From Astrothelium macrocarpum (Eukaryota > Ascomycota > Dothideomycetes > Trypetheliales > Trypetheliaceae), in NCBI GenBank assembly GCA_021030915.1, contig JAGEMR010000144.1, positions 1-64,000 on the forward strand: a DNA stretch of 64,000 nucleotides, in the 5' to 3' direction. The notes under the pieces were generated by a model that searched no databases, was not told the DNA's origin, and saw only the letters and a list, made by a program, of their open reading frames with translations. Of this stretch, positions 36,575 through 47,098 are shown piece after piece. A program made the translations under genes and the position numbers. Numbering within the stretch: position 1 is the first letter of the stretch; every line of letters begins with the position of its first letter.

Positions 36575-37529
36575 ATGGCTTCCTCTCATACCATCGAATT
36601 CAAAACTTTGGATGGTCTAACTCTCAAAGGGACTCTCTATCCTGCCAATGGAAAGAACGCCGGCGTGGTACTATGTCCGGGCGTAAGTCAATTAAGTGCT
36701 ACATTCTTCTCGCTAGCTAACAAACTTATAGTTTAATTGTGTTAGACAAATTCTTGGATTGATCGATGTTGCTGAACATTTTCAGAACGCAGGCATCACT
36801 GCGCTCACGTTCGATCCTCGAAGCACGGGTGAGAGCGAAGGCCAACCACGAAACGACATTGATCCTTTCAAACAAGTAGAGGATGTTTCAGACGCATTGA
36901 CATACCTCGGAAGCCATTCTTTTGTCGATTCAAGCAAAATGGGTCTCTGGGGCATGTCCTTTGGTGCAGTTGTTTCACTCTGCGCTGCGACACTCGACCG
37001 CCGAGCAAAATTTGTCATTGCTGCCTGCCCGCTGACCGATTTCGACTTCAAAGAGAAAACGCGCCATCAGGTGCTTGCAAAATGCATCCGAGATCGAGAA
37101 TCTCAGATGCTCGGCAATTCCCCGTTTTACTTGCCCATGGTAACAGACAGCGGAGAGAACCCTGTTGGCTTTGGGAATTTAGATCGCGAACGCTACGCCA
37201 AAATTGTGAAGGCAAAAGAGGAAATTGCACCAGGCCAGATAAATCGTACAACAATGCAAACTTACTACAAAATATTCATGTGGCAGCCTTGCTCATTATG
37301 GCGGCACCTGACAAATACCCCTGTTCTATACATAATACCTGAGCTGGATATTGTGTCACCTGTTGATGCACAAAAGCAGCAGTACAAAGATTTGCCTGGG
37401 CCAAAAGTTATGCATGTAGAGCCTGGAGTAGGCCATGAGGAGGTTGTCGTTGGGGATCATTTGACTAAACAAATGGGTATATGTGCAGAATTCGTTTTCA
37501 ATGCACTGGCAGGAAAGATTATTGATTAA
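36575..37529 (+). CDS. Alpha/beta hydrolase (possible PKS chain-releasing hydrolase)
   Basis: A cytosolic serine hydrolase of about 301 aa. Two exons (36575-36682, 36732-37529) are joined by a GTAAGT...TATAG intron; the start MASSHTIEFKTLDGLTLKG is set by the clean exon 1. Catalytic triad as seen: Ser in the elbow GLWGMSFGAVVS, Asp in YIIPELDIVSPVD, His in EPGVGHEEVV. FDPRSTGESEGQPRNDID is typical of the X-Pro-dipeptidase/dienelactone hydrolase-like fungal group. Divergent from the HR-PKS, which has no release domain, so trans hydrolysis of the ACP-bound chain or cleavage of a later ester is likely (inference, from known roles of stand-alone hydrolases in HR-PKS clusters). No signal peptide. 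Confidence 0.88.
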
Positions 37530-37598
37530 TGTCTTTTGCTAAAAACTTTGCTCCTTGTTGATACCCGATGTGGTAGCGTGGTAGCGCTCTCATTCTCT

Positions 37599-38956
37599 TC
37601 ATTTTTGGGAAGCAAGTAAACGGCCATATATGCCTTCATGAAATTTCTTGTGCAATTTCGTAATGGGAGGTGCCATTGGGGGAAAAACTTGGCTTGCGGC
37701 CAAACCGCACAGACCAGCTTCGTTATCAATAAACTTTCGTCTGCTATCAGCTTTCGTCTTCTGCTATGTTTCCAAAGACTCACCCATATCAAGCATGTCG
37801 CTCCCCCCCAGAGGACCGTGTTTGCTTTCATCCAGCCCTCTTGCTCATCTGTGGATACCATGCCTGCCAGACTCCAGTCCTTCGGCGCTGAAAGTGGGAT
37901 GTTGACGCCGAGGAAGTCTTGCAGCTGCTGGTCGGATCGAAGAAGTTCACTCAAAGCATGCCGGCACTGCTCGTTCAGCTGAGGCCTCAGGAGCTCGTCA
38001 TACGACTGGGAAGACAGGAGTCTTGCGTCTCTATGAAGCACTGCCTGTAATACAGCCATGTACGCGTTCGCAGACGCAAACAAACCTCCTCCGCCGAGAC
38101 AATCCTTTGCACCATTATTAATGTCAATGTCCGGAGCGTACTGCGCTTTCCCGTTGTTGTCGAGCAAAAATATGTCGGACATTTTCTCTTTCAAGTCCTC
38201 CCTTTCAGACGGCCAGAACGTCATCTCACTAATTGCCAATGGTGTCCAGATATGCTTCGACATGAAAACCTCCAAAGATTCCCCAGTCACCCGCTCTATA
38301 AGCTTGCCGGCCCAGTCCGCACCGGGACCATACACCCAGCTCCTGCCGGGTTCGAATATTAGCGGTACATTAGCTTTTTGCTCCAAGGTCTCCCCGTGCC
38401 AGGGCTGTTCACCACGGCTTTCACGCCATCGCGCCAGGAGTGGGTTCATCAAATCATAAGTCAGGCCAGAAGTGTGCGTGAGTAGATGACTTCAGACACG
38501 TCAATGCCAATCTAAACATAGAATGGCCATTGCCTTACCGAAGTGTGATAGAATTTGTGCTTGGAGTCAAGATGGCCTGACCGGTCGTCTCCTCGAAACC
38601 GGATATAATGCCAAAAGAGCCTATTTCGGGCAGTACTGCTCTCACATCCTGGTCTAGACTCAAAACGCCTTTTTCAACACATTGGAGAGCGGCAATAGCT
38701 GTCAAAAGCTTTGTACAAGATGCGATGGTCAAGATGCTGTCCAATTGCAATGGCACTGTTTCCTGCCCCGGTCTCTTTGATCTGTATCCTATTGCTCTGG
38801 CATATTGAAATTCTCCTATCTGCTATTAGCAGTGGCAGCTGAAGTCATGTCTGCTGGCTTCCATTCAATACCACTTCTATTACTTGCGGCCAGTGCAACG
38901 CCTGGCAATACGCCCGCCTCGAGGGCGTCCTCATACAGCTGCTCAAAGTTCGACAT
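37599..38956 (-). CDS. Beta-lactamase / LovD-like transesterase family protein
   Basis: Family members are class C beta-lactamase-fold esterases and acyltransferases; LovD moves a polyketide acyl group from an HR-PKS to an alcohol. Four exons (38956-38872, 38815-38539, 38489-37784, 37733-37599) give about 400 aa in frame. The start is MSNFEQLYEDALEAGVLPGVALAA. The nucleophile motif S-x-x-K is LTIASCTKLLTA. The exon 2/3 junction rebuilds SITLR|HLLTHTSGLTYD. The second-motif Tyr region is FEPGRSWVYGPGADWAGKLIE. The C-terminal W|FIDNEAGLCGLAASQVFPP is made by the 50-nt intron 37734-37783 and fits the family (W-x-IDxEAG). It is tail-to-tail with the hydrolase and divergent from the P450. Acyl transfer or release from the PKS is inferred from context. 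Confidence 0.88.
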
Positions 38957-38967
38957 ATTTTTCAACG

Positions 38968-38976
38968 CTTACGTGT
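38968..38976 (+). promoter_or_regulatory. Putative bZIP site CTTACGTGT
   Basis: Only 11 bp upstream of the transesterase ATG, so it may lie in the 5' leader. A second TTACGT-type site is at 39209-39216 (minus strand). Confidence 0.35.
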
Positions 38977-39226
38977 GTCTTCTAACAAGGCAACACCCAT
39001 CAGATTGTAAAAGCTAGCAAAAATAAATAGGCTAAGCTTTACAGTGATAATTAAAAAGTCTTCGAATCACACTTTGCGTAAGACGCAAGCAATTCATTAT
39101 TTGATTCCTGATGCAATTTAGGCAACACAATAATATTTATTAGCTTTAATCTTGGGCGATGGTCCTTCAGCCTCACTTACCAACGACAGGGATCTTTGTA
39201 TGATGCACGACGTAAGCCATCATTCT

Positions 39227-39254
39227 ACCTTAGGTAAGGTACATTAGGTAAGGT
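39227..39254 (+). repeat. TTAGGTAAGGTA repeat
   Basis: Two copies of ttaggtaaggta separated by four bases. The tract is similar to 26454-26485 in the SDR promoter. Confidence 0.6.
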
Positions 39255-39423
39255 AGATGACCGTGCATCCGACCTCATGTAAAACGACCCATGGATATTC
39301 TATTGCACAAGCTTGTTCGTTAGGTGAGAAAGGCGAATACGTTCCGACCGTCAATGTCCGCCCTGATGACACGGCGATATATGTCGAAGATGGCGAAACT
39401 GGAGCATCATCCACGTCGCTACA

Positions 39424-41125
39424 ATGCAGCTGAATTTCATTGTGCGAAAACTACAGCTTGAAGACCTTTCGCTGTCTAAGGCTTGCTTAGGAGCATTCAT
39501 TTCTTATGCTGCCTACTGCTCTGTACTGATCATTTATCGATGGCGCTTTAGTCCTCTTGCAAGAGTGCCGGGACCTTTTCTTGCCTGTATCTCTGACTGG
39601 TACGAGACTTATTTTGAGCTTTTCAGAGGCATCGGAGGGCAATACACATTCCACATCCAAAGTTTGCACCAAAAGTATGGTAAGTCAAAATTTTCAGACT
39701 TGGCTCTAAAGTGTTGCTGTCTCCTTGTCTTATGAAACTTGCATACAGGCCCCGTGGTACGGATCAATCCCCACGAAGTCCACATACACGATCCAGATTA
39801 CTTTGACAAGTTATACACCACTCATCCAGGATATGACAAACCAAAGAGTTTACAATATCGCTTTGGTTCCCCGTACGCGGCGTTCTCGACGCCCGAGCAC
39901 ACTATCCACAAACAGCGCCGGGCGGCGATGCTTCCATTCTTTTCGAAGCAAAGGATCCACCAGCAAAGCCAGCATATCCAGGAGAAGGTGGATAAGCTGT
40001 GCTCGCGTCTGGCTCACGACTACGCCGGAAACTCGAGGATTGTAGTTCTCAATGACTTGTTTACATGCTTCGCTGCGGATGTCATTACTGAATATGCCTT
40101 TAACATTTCTTACGGGTTTCTAGACACGCCTGCATTCCAGTCTCCCTTTGTCTCTGCTATACGTGGTTTTAAAGACATTGCTCATCTATGTTCGCAATTT
40201 CAGTGGCTACCTAGAATCATGAGACTTTTACCTGATTGGCTTGTCCAGACACTGCAGCCTCCTATGGCTACTGTCATTGAATTCCAACAAGTTTGTGATG
40301 CTCAATACTTTACAAGATAAGCTGCTAAGACAATGCCAGGAAATGGTTAGATTAATACACGGCGCACGTGCAAGACAAGGTCTCAAGTCCTCTGCCCAAG
40401 CACAGTCCAAGAACAAAGAAACTATTTTTGACGGGGTCCTGGACTCAGAGCTACCACTACACGAGCTTTCTACGGAGAGGTTAAAAGACGAAGCCGTGAG
40501 CATCATCGGAGCCGGCATTGCCTCCACAGAATGGACTTGCTCTATTGCATGCTTCCACATTCTGTCGAATCCTAGTATTCAACAGCAACTGAAAGAGGAA
40601 CTTGCTCTGGCAATGCCCAATGCGCAAACATTAGCATCTCTCGGCGACCTTGAGAAATTACCGTATCTTTCAGCCTGCGTGGAGGAGAGCATTCGTCTCA
40701 GCTGCGGCCAGGTCGCACGTTCACCCCGCATCTCACGCGACAAGCCCATCAAGTACGGCTCGTTCTCCTTTCCTCCTGGTACTCCCGTGAGTATGGATAC
40801 ATGGCACATGCACCATGATGAGGATATCTATCCAAATAGCTTTGAGTTCGCTCCCGAGCGGTGGCTAGGCACGCCGCGTGGTCCAGATGGTGTCAAATAT
40901 CTGACGCGTTATATGACTTCGTTTGGGAAAGGTACGCGTATGTGTCTAGGTATGAACTTGGCATATGCAGAGATCACAATGTTGTTGGCTGCAATCTTCC
41001 GACGGCTCGATCTTGAACTGTTTGAGACCAATTATGAGGACGTGAGAGTTGCAAAGGATGCGGTGGCTCCTCTTGCGCATCCAGGTAGTAAGGGTGTGAG
41101 AGTCTTTGTGCGGGAGGGCAAGTGA
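39424..41125 (+). CDS. Cytochrome P450 monooxygenase
   Basis: A membrane-anchored ER monooxygenase. Three exons (39424-39679, 39749-40290, 40340-41125) give about 527 aa in frame; introns are 69 and 49 nt. An N-terminal anchor at ~residues 20-38 (ACLGAFISYAAYCSVLIIY) is followed by the Pro hinge LARVPGPFLA. The next exon reads YG|PVVRINPHEVHIHDPDYFD. I-helix GAGIASTEWT, K-helix ExxR EESIR, PERF-type FAPERW, and heme loop FGKGTRMCLGMNLA with the axial Cys. The style is close to trichodiene oxygenase-like (CYP58-type) fungal P450s, but assignment needs alignment. Divergent from the transesterase; probably oxidises the PKS product (inference). Confidence 0.93.
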
Positions 41126-42497
41126 GGTGTATTGGTTAATACGAACCTTCCTATTGCTTTTCTCAAACAGTTTGAAGTTTTACAGCTCAAATATGGCTTG
41201 CCACTTGTGAGGATCTCGCAAGTTCAAGATGAATCTAAGATACACGTCACCATAATTAGATCTGTGCCTCAGAGCCTTTCTCATCGCACAAAGATTCTTC
41301 AAATCCAGCTCTGTGGTTATTCTAGGTGTTGTACTGGTTACAGATAACCTTTGTCCTCTGCCTCTAACTACTTCTGAGGGCCTACATCGCTTCAACAACC
41401 ATCAAGCATTGTTTGCGAGCTTCTACCGCCTTCTCCAACATACGAGCACTATTTGTTTGCATTGACAACTCTGCCACGTCTTGCTCTGAAGCGTGGCTTT
41501 GCAGGCTATGTCGGCGACAATCGCACTGTACGGAGCGTATTTCACGCCAGGAATCCTATGCATGCGTATGTGAAAACGTTGGCGTACATGGAGAATTGCG
41601 CATCATCAATCTGGGTGGGGAACCAGTATTTCTTTGCTGAGAACAGGTTTAATATGGCTTGCTGTTTACGAATCCTTCTTGTAAGCACTTTTGTACTCAT
41701 CCTCTAAATAATCACATTGTTGTTCTTCAAACTGCAGGAGCCATCAATCCTACATAAGAGAGCTTGAATGAGTTATGGCTTGATCCATCGCGAGAATCGA
41801 GTTCTTCAGAGGAACCGACTGTGAACTCGCTATTCACATGACCATTGAGGTTGAAGTGTCAAATCTCATCTTTAACGACGCTTGTGGTGAACAGAAACTG
41901 CAGTATGTACTGCTAGACTATTCCCAAATATACTGGATATGTCTTTGAACAGCCAGCTATCATGGTTAGGTAAGAGAGCTCTTCGGCTCACGTCAGCTAG
42001 TATCTGTAAAGTCTTGATCCACAATTTAGGCGGAGACATCAGATCATTTCCGTAGTCAGGTCCATTGGTCTGTCTCAAGATGCAATTCGAAGCCACAGAG
42101 TCAGCTAGTTTCTACTAGTTTAGACTTACAGTCAACGGAGTCATGGATTAGTCTATGGTGGACCTAGGCTACATAAGTCGCGGTGAACCAAAGCGAACTG
42201 ACCAATCAAATTCTTCAGAAAGTTGATGCATCTGTAGATATATAAGATGTCAAGCCGAAAGGTTTCGTTCGTACTAAAGATTAGAAGAATAGTCGGGCAG
42301 AGTGTTGAGGCACCGCAACCGTGGAGCCAGCCAAACTCATGTAGAAACGATCAATATTCAGTAGAAGATTATAACCAATAGTGAAAATATGAAGGTCCAT
42401 GAATTTTTAGACCAAAACTCCGCTCAATGCCTTGCCGGGAATTTTGCGGCTAGCAATGCTTGGACAGATACACGATACGCTTAGGCTTCTTTCGGAC
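41126..42497. other. Intergenic between the PKS cluster and the AT-rich island
   Basis: About 1.4 kb. An open frame at 41453-41707 (+; contains FAGYVGDNRTVRSVF) could be a relic of a gene, but there is too little to call it. No repeat is recognised until the TA at 42498. Confidence 0.45.
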
Positions 42498-42499
42498 TA

Positions 42500-44664
42500 G
42501 GAGTCTCCACCACCATTCGCCCGGCCCGAGCATTCGCCCACCTAATTTTCGCGCACCACCACGAATTCAAAAATTAATTTCTCCATCAATATGGATCCAA
42601 TTGAAATAGCGATAACAGAAACGAATTCGTAAAAGATTTCTAATTATTCTCAATTAATTAAAAAATATGAAATCTTTTATTTGATATTATCACACCGTTA
42701 TAAAAATATTCAGAAGAATAGAATCGAATTTTTTCAAAATGAATTAATCAATTTTTCATAATATTAATAATTTATATTAATTCAATGAATAAATATATTT
42801 ATAAATTATAAAATTCTATTAATAATTTGAATGATTTGGAATTTTATTATTAATATTTATAAAAAAGATATAAAAAAGAATTGGACAAATCATTTTATAT
42901 ATTATTATCGATTATAATTAAAATCAGAATTTTTTATTATATTTAATTTTATTCAAAAAAAAATAAATAATTATAAATAATTCAAATTATATTTTGATAT
43001 AATATTATTTATTAAATTATATTATTTTATAATTAATTATATATTAAATATCCATCAAAATTGAATAATATAAAATTCTATCATAAAGTATATAAAATAT
43101 GAATAAAAAAGATTTTGTTATGAATTAAATTTCATTTCATTATTATATATTTAATAAATTAATTTATAAATGAGATTTTTTACGCGGATCAGATATAGAC
43201 GGTTTTCATGAATGAATTATTATTTTTATTATTATTTTTATGACTGGCGAAATTTTATTTTTATTCATAATTTATAATGATCAATTCAATTTTATTCAAA
43301 ATTCGTGATTTTAAAATATGAATTCTGATTTTTATAAATATAATTTTTTATTCTTTTTAATAAATTGAATAAATAATAAAATTGGATTTAATTGATTAAT
43401 AAAAATATTTGATAAAAATATCAAAAATATAATAAATAATGATTTTAAATAAAAATTATTTATAATTGATGATTATGAATTTTATTTTATTATGAATTTT
43501 TTTAATTATTATTATAATTAATGAATTCTGATTATTATTTATTTTTTTTATTTTATTCATTATTTTCAATCATTGGATATAAATTTATTCAGATTATTAA
43601 TTGAATATTATTTTATAAAATTGGATATTTAAATTCAATATATATAAATTTTATTAAATTTTATGAAAAATGATTTTTTTTTATTATTTTAAAAGATATA
43701 TGAATTAATATTTATATTAAAAAATATTATTAATGAATAATTTAAAATAAATTTTTAATTATTTAATTTTTTAATTATATTTGATTAAATTAATATATAA
43801 ATTTTTTAATAATATTTAAAATGATTTATTAATTCAGATATTTTAATTAATATCAATTTTAGATATTTAAAATAATTTTATAAACGAATTAATATCAAAT
43901 TAAATTTATTATAATAAATAAAAATGAATAAATAATATATTAAATTATTCTATTAGAATATATGAATTTGTTTTTTAAAAATAAAAAATTCGAATTTTAA
44001 AAAAATAATCAAAATTTAAAAAAAATGTATAAAATAAAAAAATAATTTAATATATTTTCAAAATTTGATGGAATAAAATTTTATAATTTTATCAAAATAA
44101 TATAAATTTATGAATTATAATAATAATAGAAGAAAATTGAATAAATAAAAAAGAAATAAAAAAAATTCAAAAAACTCAATAATAAATTGATAAATAAATT
44201 AAAATAGAATAAAAAATAAAATAAAAATACGTCTGATAAAAAATTCAATAATAATATAAAGAAGAATGAATTATTTAAAAATAATAAAAATAAAAAATTA
44301 AAAAATAACGAATAATGAATAAATAATTTATTTTTTAAATTTATTAAAAAAAATTAAAATAATAAAAATAATAGAATATAATTGAATAAATTTAAAATAT
44401 TATATATATAAATACGAAAATATTGAATGAAATGAAAATAAATTCTTATATAAATCATTTATGATAATCATAAAAAATATCATAATATTATTTAAATTAA
44501 AATTAATAATTCAATTTCAATATATAATTCAGAATTATCAAAGAATTCAAATCCGATTTTATTATTCGTTGTTGTTATTGAGATAATTAGATTCGAACGC
44601 GTGGTGGTGAGAGTCAAATTGGGTGGGCGAATGCTCGGGCCGGGCGAATGGTGGTGGAGACTCC
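42500..44664 (+). mobile_element. TIR transposon A, AT-rich and degenerate, TA target site
   Basis: 2,165 bp bounded by inverted repeats GGAGTCTCCACCACCATTCG / its complement and flanked by TA (42498-42499 and 44665-44666). The TA duplication points to the Tc1/mariner-pogo superfamily. The outer ~45 bp of the two ends are nearly identical (GC-rich); the similarity fades inward over ~100 bp. The interior is extremely AT-rich, dominated by TA/AT/AA steps, with no transposase-size frame. That fits RIP of a once-coding element, or a non-autonomous copy. Its left end equals window positions 1-75 in reverse complement. The interior next to the left end resembles that of element B (atctccat-aatatg-atc). 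Confidence 0.85.
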
Positions 44665-44666
44665 TA

Positions 44667-44980
44667 GCGTCAACGCCGGGCAACCTAAAATTTCCTCCAT
44701 CCCCAAATCCGTTACATCCAAATCAGCCGCGCAGCGTCCCCGAATTCTTCATTCGCTCGACTCCAATTAAACGAGGCAAAAGTGCTGGCCATGCCCAACG
44801 GTGAAGAAGCTGAAGCAGCACGGTGTCTCGCAGACTGGTTTAGGCAGCCTTGGACGACGTGCGCCTTTCGAACTACCGGTGTATGACCCTCTATTGTTTT
44901 AAATCATCATGTCGCGTTGTAGCTGTCGAGCTGCAATATGACCCTGCAGCTCGTTAAATCGATAAGCTGTCCGCCTCGCT
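44667..44980. other. Intergenic, promoter of the Clr5-TPR gene
   Basis: About 314 bp from the transposon end to the start codon. Normal base composition. Nothing else is recognised. Confidence 0.5.
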
Positions 44981-46435
44981 ATGCATTCTACTCCGCGGTC
45001 CGCCCATACTCCCCTTTTCAGTAGCTGGCTTGAGATCCGACCACTTATCGTCAAGCTTTACTTGAAAGAGGGCAAGTCTCTTTCCGAAGTACAGCAAATC
45101 CTGGCCGAAGAACATGGCTTTCATGCGTCGTATGCCGTTCCCTGTGTTCCGTTGTCGTCGAGCTTAGCTAAGTGGAGTAGCACTAGAACGTTCAAGTCCA
45201 AACTGAAAGTGCTCGGCATTCGAAAGAACTTTGACTCGGCAAAACCGCAGTGTTCTGATTTGACTAGTGGCGGCCATCACCAAGCGGACAGTAACACCGA
45301 TCTTGGAGAGACTTGTATTGCGTCGACGGAACAGGCGTCTCAGATAGGCCTCTTCACTGTACCAGAGTTGGAGCTATCTTCGGTCTCCACACACTGCATC
45401 GTAGATACAAGTCGGGAGGCCAAGCGTCGCGTTCCTTTTATCGACCTTGACCCATATACACAGATTGACAATCCAGCAGAGTCTTTCCTGCTAGCGAGTC
45501 GCTCCTTCGTCGTCCAGACTCAGCAAAATCCATGGAACGTCGTGCCTAACAACAATTTGCTGAGAATACGTCGTTTCCGACGGCGTATACCTTGCATCTG
45601 GCATGCCTTCCAACACGGTCTCACTATGCTGGAGCGAGGCGCTACTGAAGAAGCCTTTGCGTGGTTCCAAGACGGTTGCACCTCTGCTTCCAACTACGTT
45701 CTTGCCAATCCTCGATCTGCCATTATAGGTATCTTCACGGTGATGGGAAACCCTCGTTGGGCTAGGTATCGGGCTTTGTCACACGCTCTTCTCCGGTTCC
45801 TCGCGTCACTGTGCTTCGTCTATCTGGGAAAAGAGCATCCGCTGCATGCCATGTTCTACCACTCGATGAATCCCGATCTCATGACAACAGTCGCAGAGCC
45901 CTGTTTACGGCTGTGCCTGGATCTGATCGAATCGCAAGCCGGATCGGACGATCCAACATTCCTCAAAACTCAAAAAAGCCTCTCTCTGCAACTTATCCGA
46001 CAGGGGGAGTTTGATGCAAGCGAACGCATTATTCGTGATGCATGTACACTGGGAGCCAAGCATTATGGTCGTGATAGCATCCCCTTCAAATCGTGCCTGC
46101 GACGCCTCGGCGTGTTGTACCTGGAGCAAAATCGATTGGAGGAAGCGGAGGCCGTCTTCCTGGACGTCGGCGCGAGCGCGATTTTGCCCGACGCAAGTCC
46201 ATGGGAAGGATTGAATTCCGAGAATCGGATCTTGACTTGTCAGAATCTGTCGGTTGTATATCTCAAAAAAGGAGACAAAGAGAAGAGTGAATATTGGGCG
46301 GAAATGGAGCTGCAAGTCGCGAAGACGATATATGGGAGCGGGGACGAATACGTTGCAGACTGCCTTCGAAGACAAACGGCTCGCAAACGAGGGGAACCGG
46401 TAGCACGATGGTTCTCGTGGCTAGAATTTAGCTAG
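44981..46435 (+). CDS. Clr5-domain protein with C-terminal TPR-like repeats
   Basis: Clr5 domains are N-terminal fungal modules named after a fission yeast silencing factor; their roles in filamentous fungi are largely unknown. Residues ~15-65 read WLEIRPLIVKLYLKEGKSLSEVQQILAEEHGFHAS|TRTFKSKLKVLGIRKN. The bar marks a 51-nt in-frame intron (45130-45180; GTATGC, branch GCTAAG, acceptor GTAG); without splicing the domain would carry a 17-residue insert. The spliced product is ~467 aa. The C-terminal half is helical with TPR-like pairs (LQLIRQGEFDASERIIRDAC, LGVLYLEQNRLEEAEAVFLD, LSVVYLKKGDKEKSEYWAEM), resembling TPR-type NLR tails. It starts 316 bp from transposon A and is convergent with the broken NLR gene. 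Composition is normal despite the AT-rich neighbours. Confidence 0.82.
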   Translation: MHSTPRSAHTPLFSSWLEIRPLIVKLYLKEGKSLSEVQQILAEEHGFHASYAVPCVPLSSSLAKWSSTRTFKSKLKVLGIRKNFDSAKPQCSDLTSGGHHQADSNTDLGETCIASTEQASQIGLFTVPELELSSVSTHCIVDTSREAKRRVPFIDLDPYTQIDNPAESFLLASRSFVVQTQQNPWNVVPNNNLLRIRRFRRRIPCIWHAFQHGLTMLERGATEEAFAWFQDGCTSASNYVLANPRSAIIGIFTVMGNPRWARYRALSHALLRFLASLCFVYLGKEHPLHAMFYHSMNPDLMTTVAEPCLRLCLDLIESQAGSDDPTFLKTQKSLSLQLIRQGEFDASERIIRDACTLGAKHYGRDSIPFKSCLRRLGVLYLEQNRLEEAEAVFLDVGASAILPDASPWEGLNSENRILTCQNLSVVYLKKGDKEKSEYWAEMELQVAKTIYGSGDEYVADCLRRQTARKRGEPVARWFSWLEFS

Positions 46436-47098
46436 AGCGTAGCTTTGCTATTGATTGAGTGTGGCATAGACTCGAGTGACAATGCTGCTTCTTCTTAACC
46501 CTGTAACACGCTGTAGTGACGATTGAATTGCTCTACATAACTGCTTTGTCGAAGCTTTCAGATATGCAGCAATGATCAGAGTCGTAACTACTCAGCGAGA
46601 GGGGTCTCCTATAGACAACGATGGTATCACCCCACTTCTGAAGATTGAACGCGGACAAGAAAAGCGTTGTGATGGGGTAGGATGATCCAACGGCCCCAAT
46701 AGGTGAAGATTTGTTTATAGAATATTTGGGGGACATAATTGGAAGTATTCGAAACTAAGACAAAACTCTCTGGGCCGCATGTTGTCGGCGTTATCATTAA
46801 GTGGTTTATAGATTGTCACTATACATGGTCATATATTATCAGTCTGTGTGCCAGGGAGTTTGATACTAGTTTCAAACCCGATTTACGACAATTCAACGTT
46901 TTCCAGATCGTCACGATTGGAACGAGGGCCTGGGCGCCTAAGATCAGCAGTGTAAGTCTGAGTAAGAATACGCACCATGGCGTACGTGCTGGTCTGCAAT
47001 TATAATATTGGCATTATGGCATGTCTATAACAACGAAATTAATCGTGATGAAGCTAAATATGTCAAAGACGAAAACCATACCCTCAACGTGTCAAGTG
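46436..47098. other. Intergenic between convergent Clr5-TPR and NLR genes
   Basis: 3' flanks of both genes; no gene is supported. The small open frames at 46533-47005 lack protein character. Confidence 0.45.

Larger units (their letters stand above)
38957..39423. promoter_or_regulatory. Bidirectional promoter, transesterase / P450
   Basis: 467 bp between divergent start codons. It holds CTTACGTGT at 38968-38976, a related GACGTAAG (minus strand CTTACGTC) at 39209-39216, and a GGTAA-type repeat at 39227-39254. Confidence 0.6.

Noticed and set aside
41453..41707. 84-codon frame after the P450
   Set aside because: Some protein-like strings, but no start context, splice partner or family; left as intergenic.
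42580..44590. Possible centromere or mitochondrial insertion because of the extreme AT content
   Set aside because: Bounded exactly by inverted repeats and TA, so it is a transposon body; no mitochondrial gene strings were seen.
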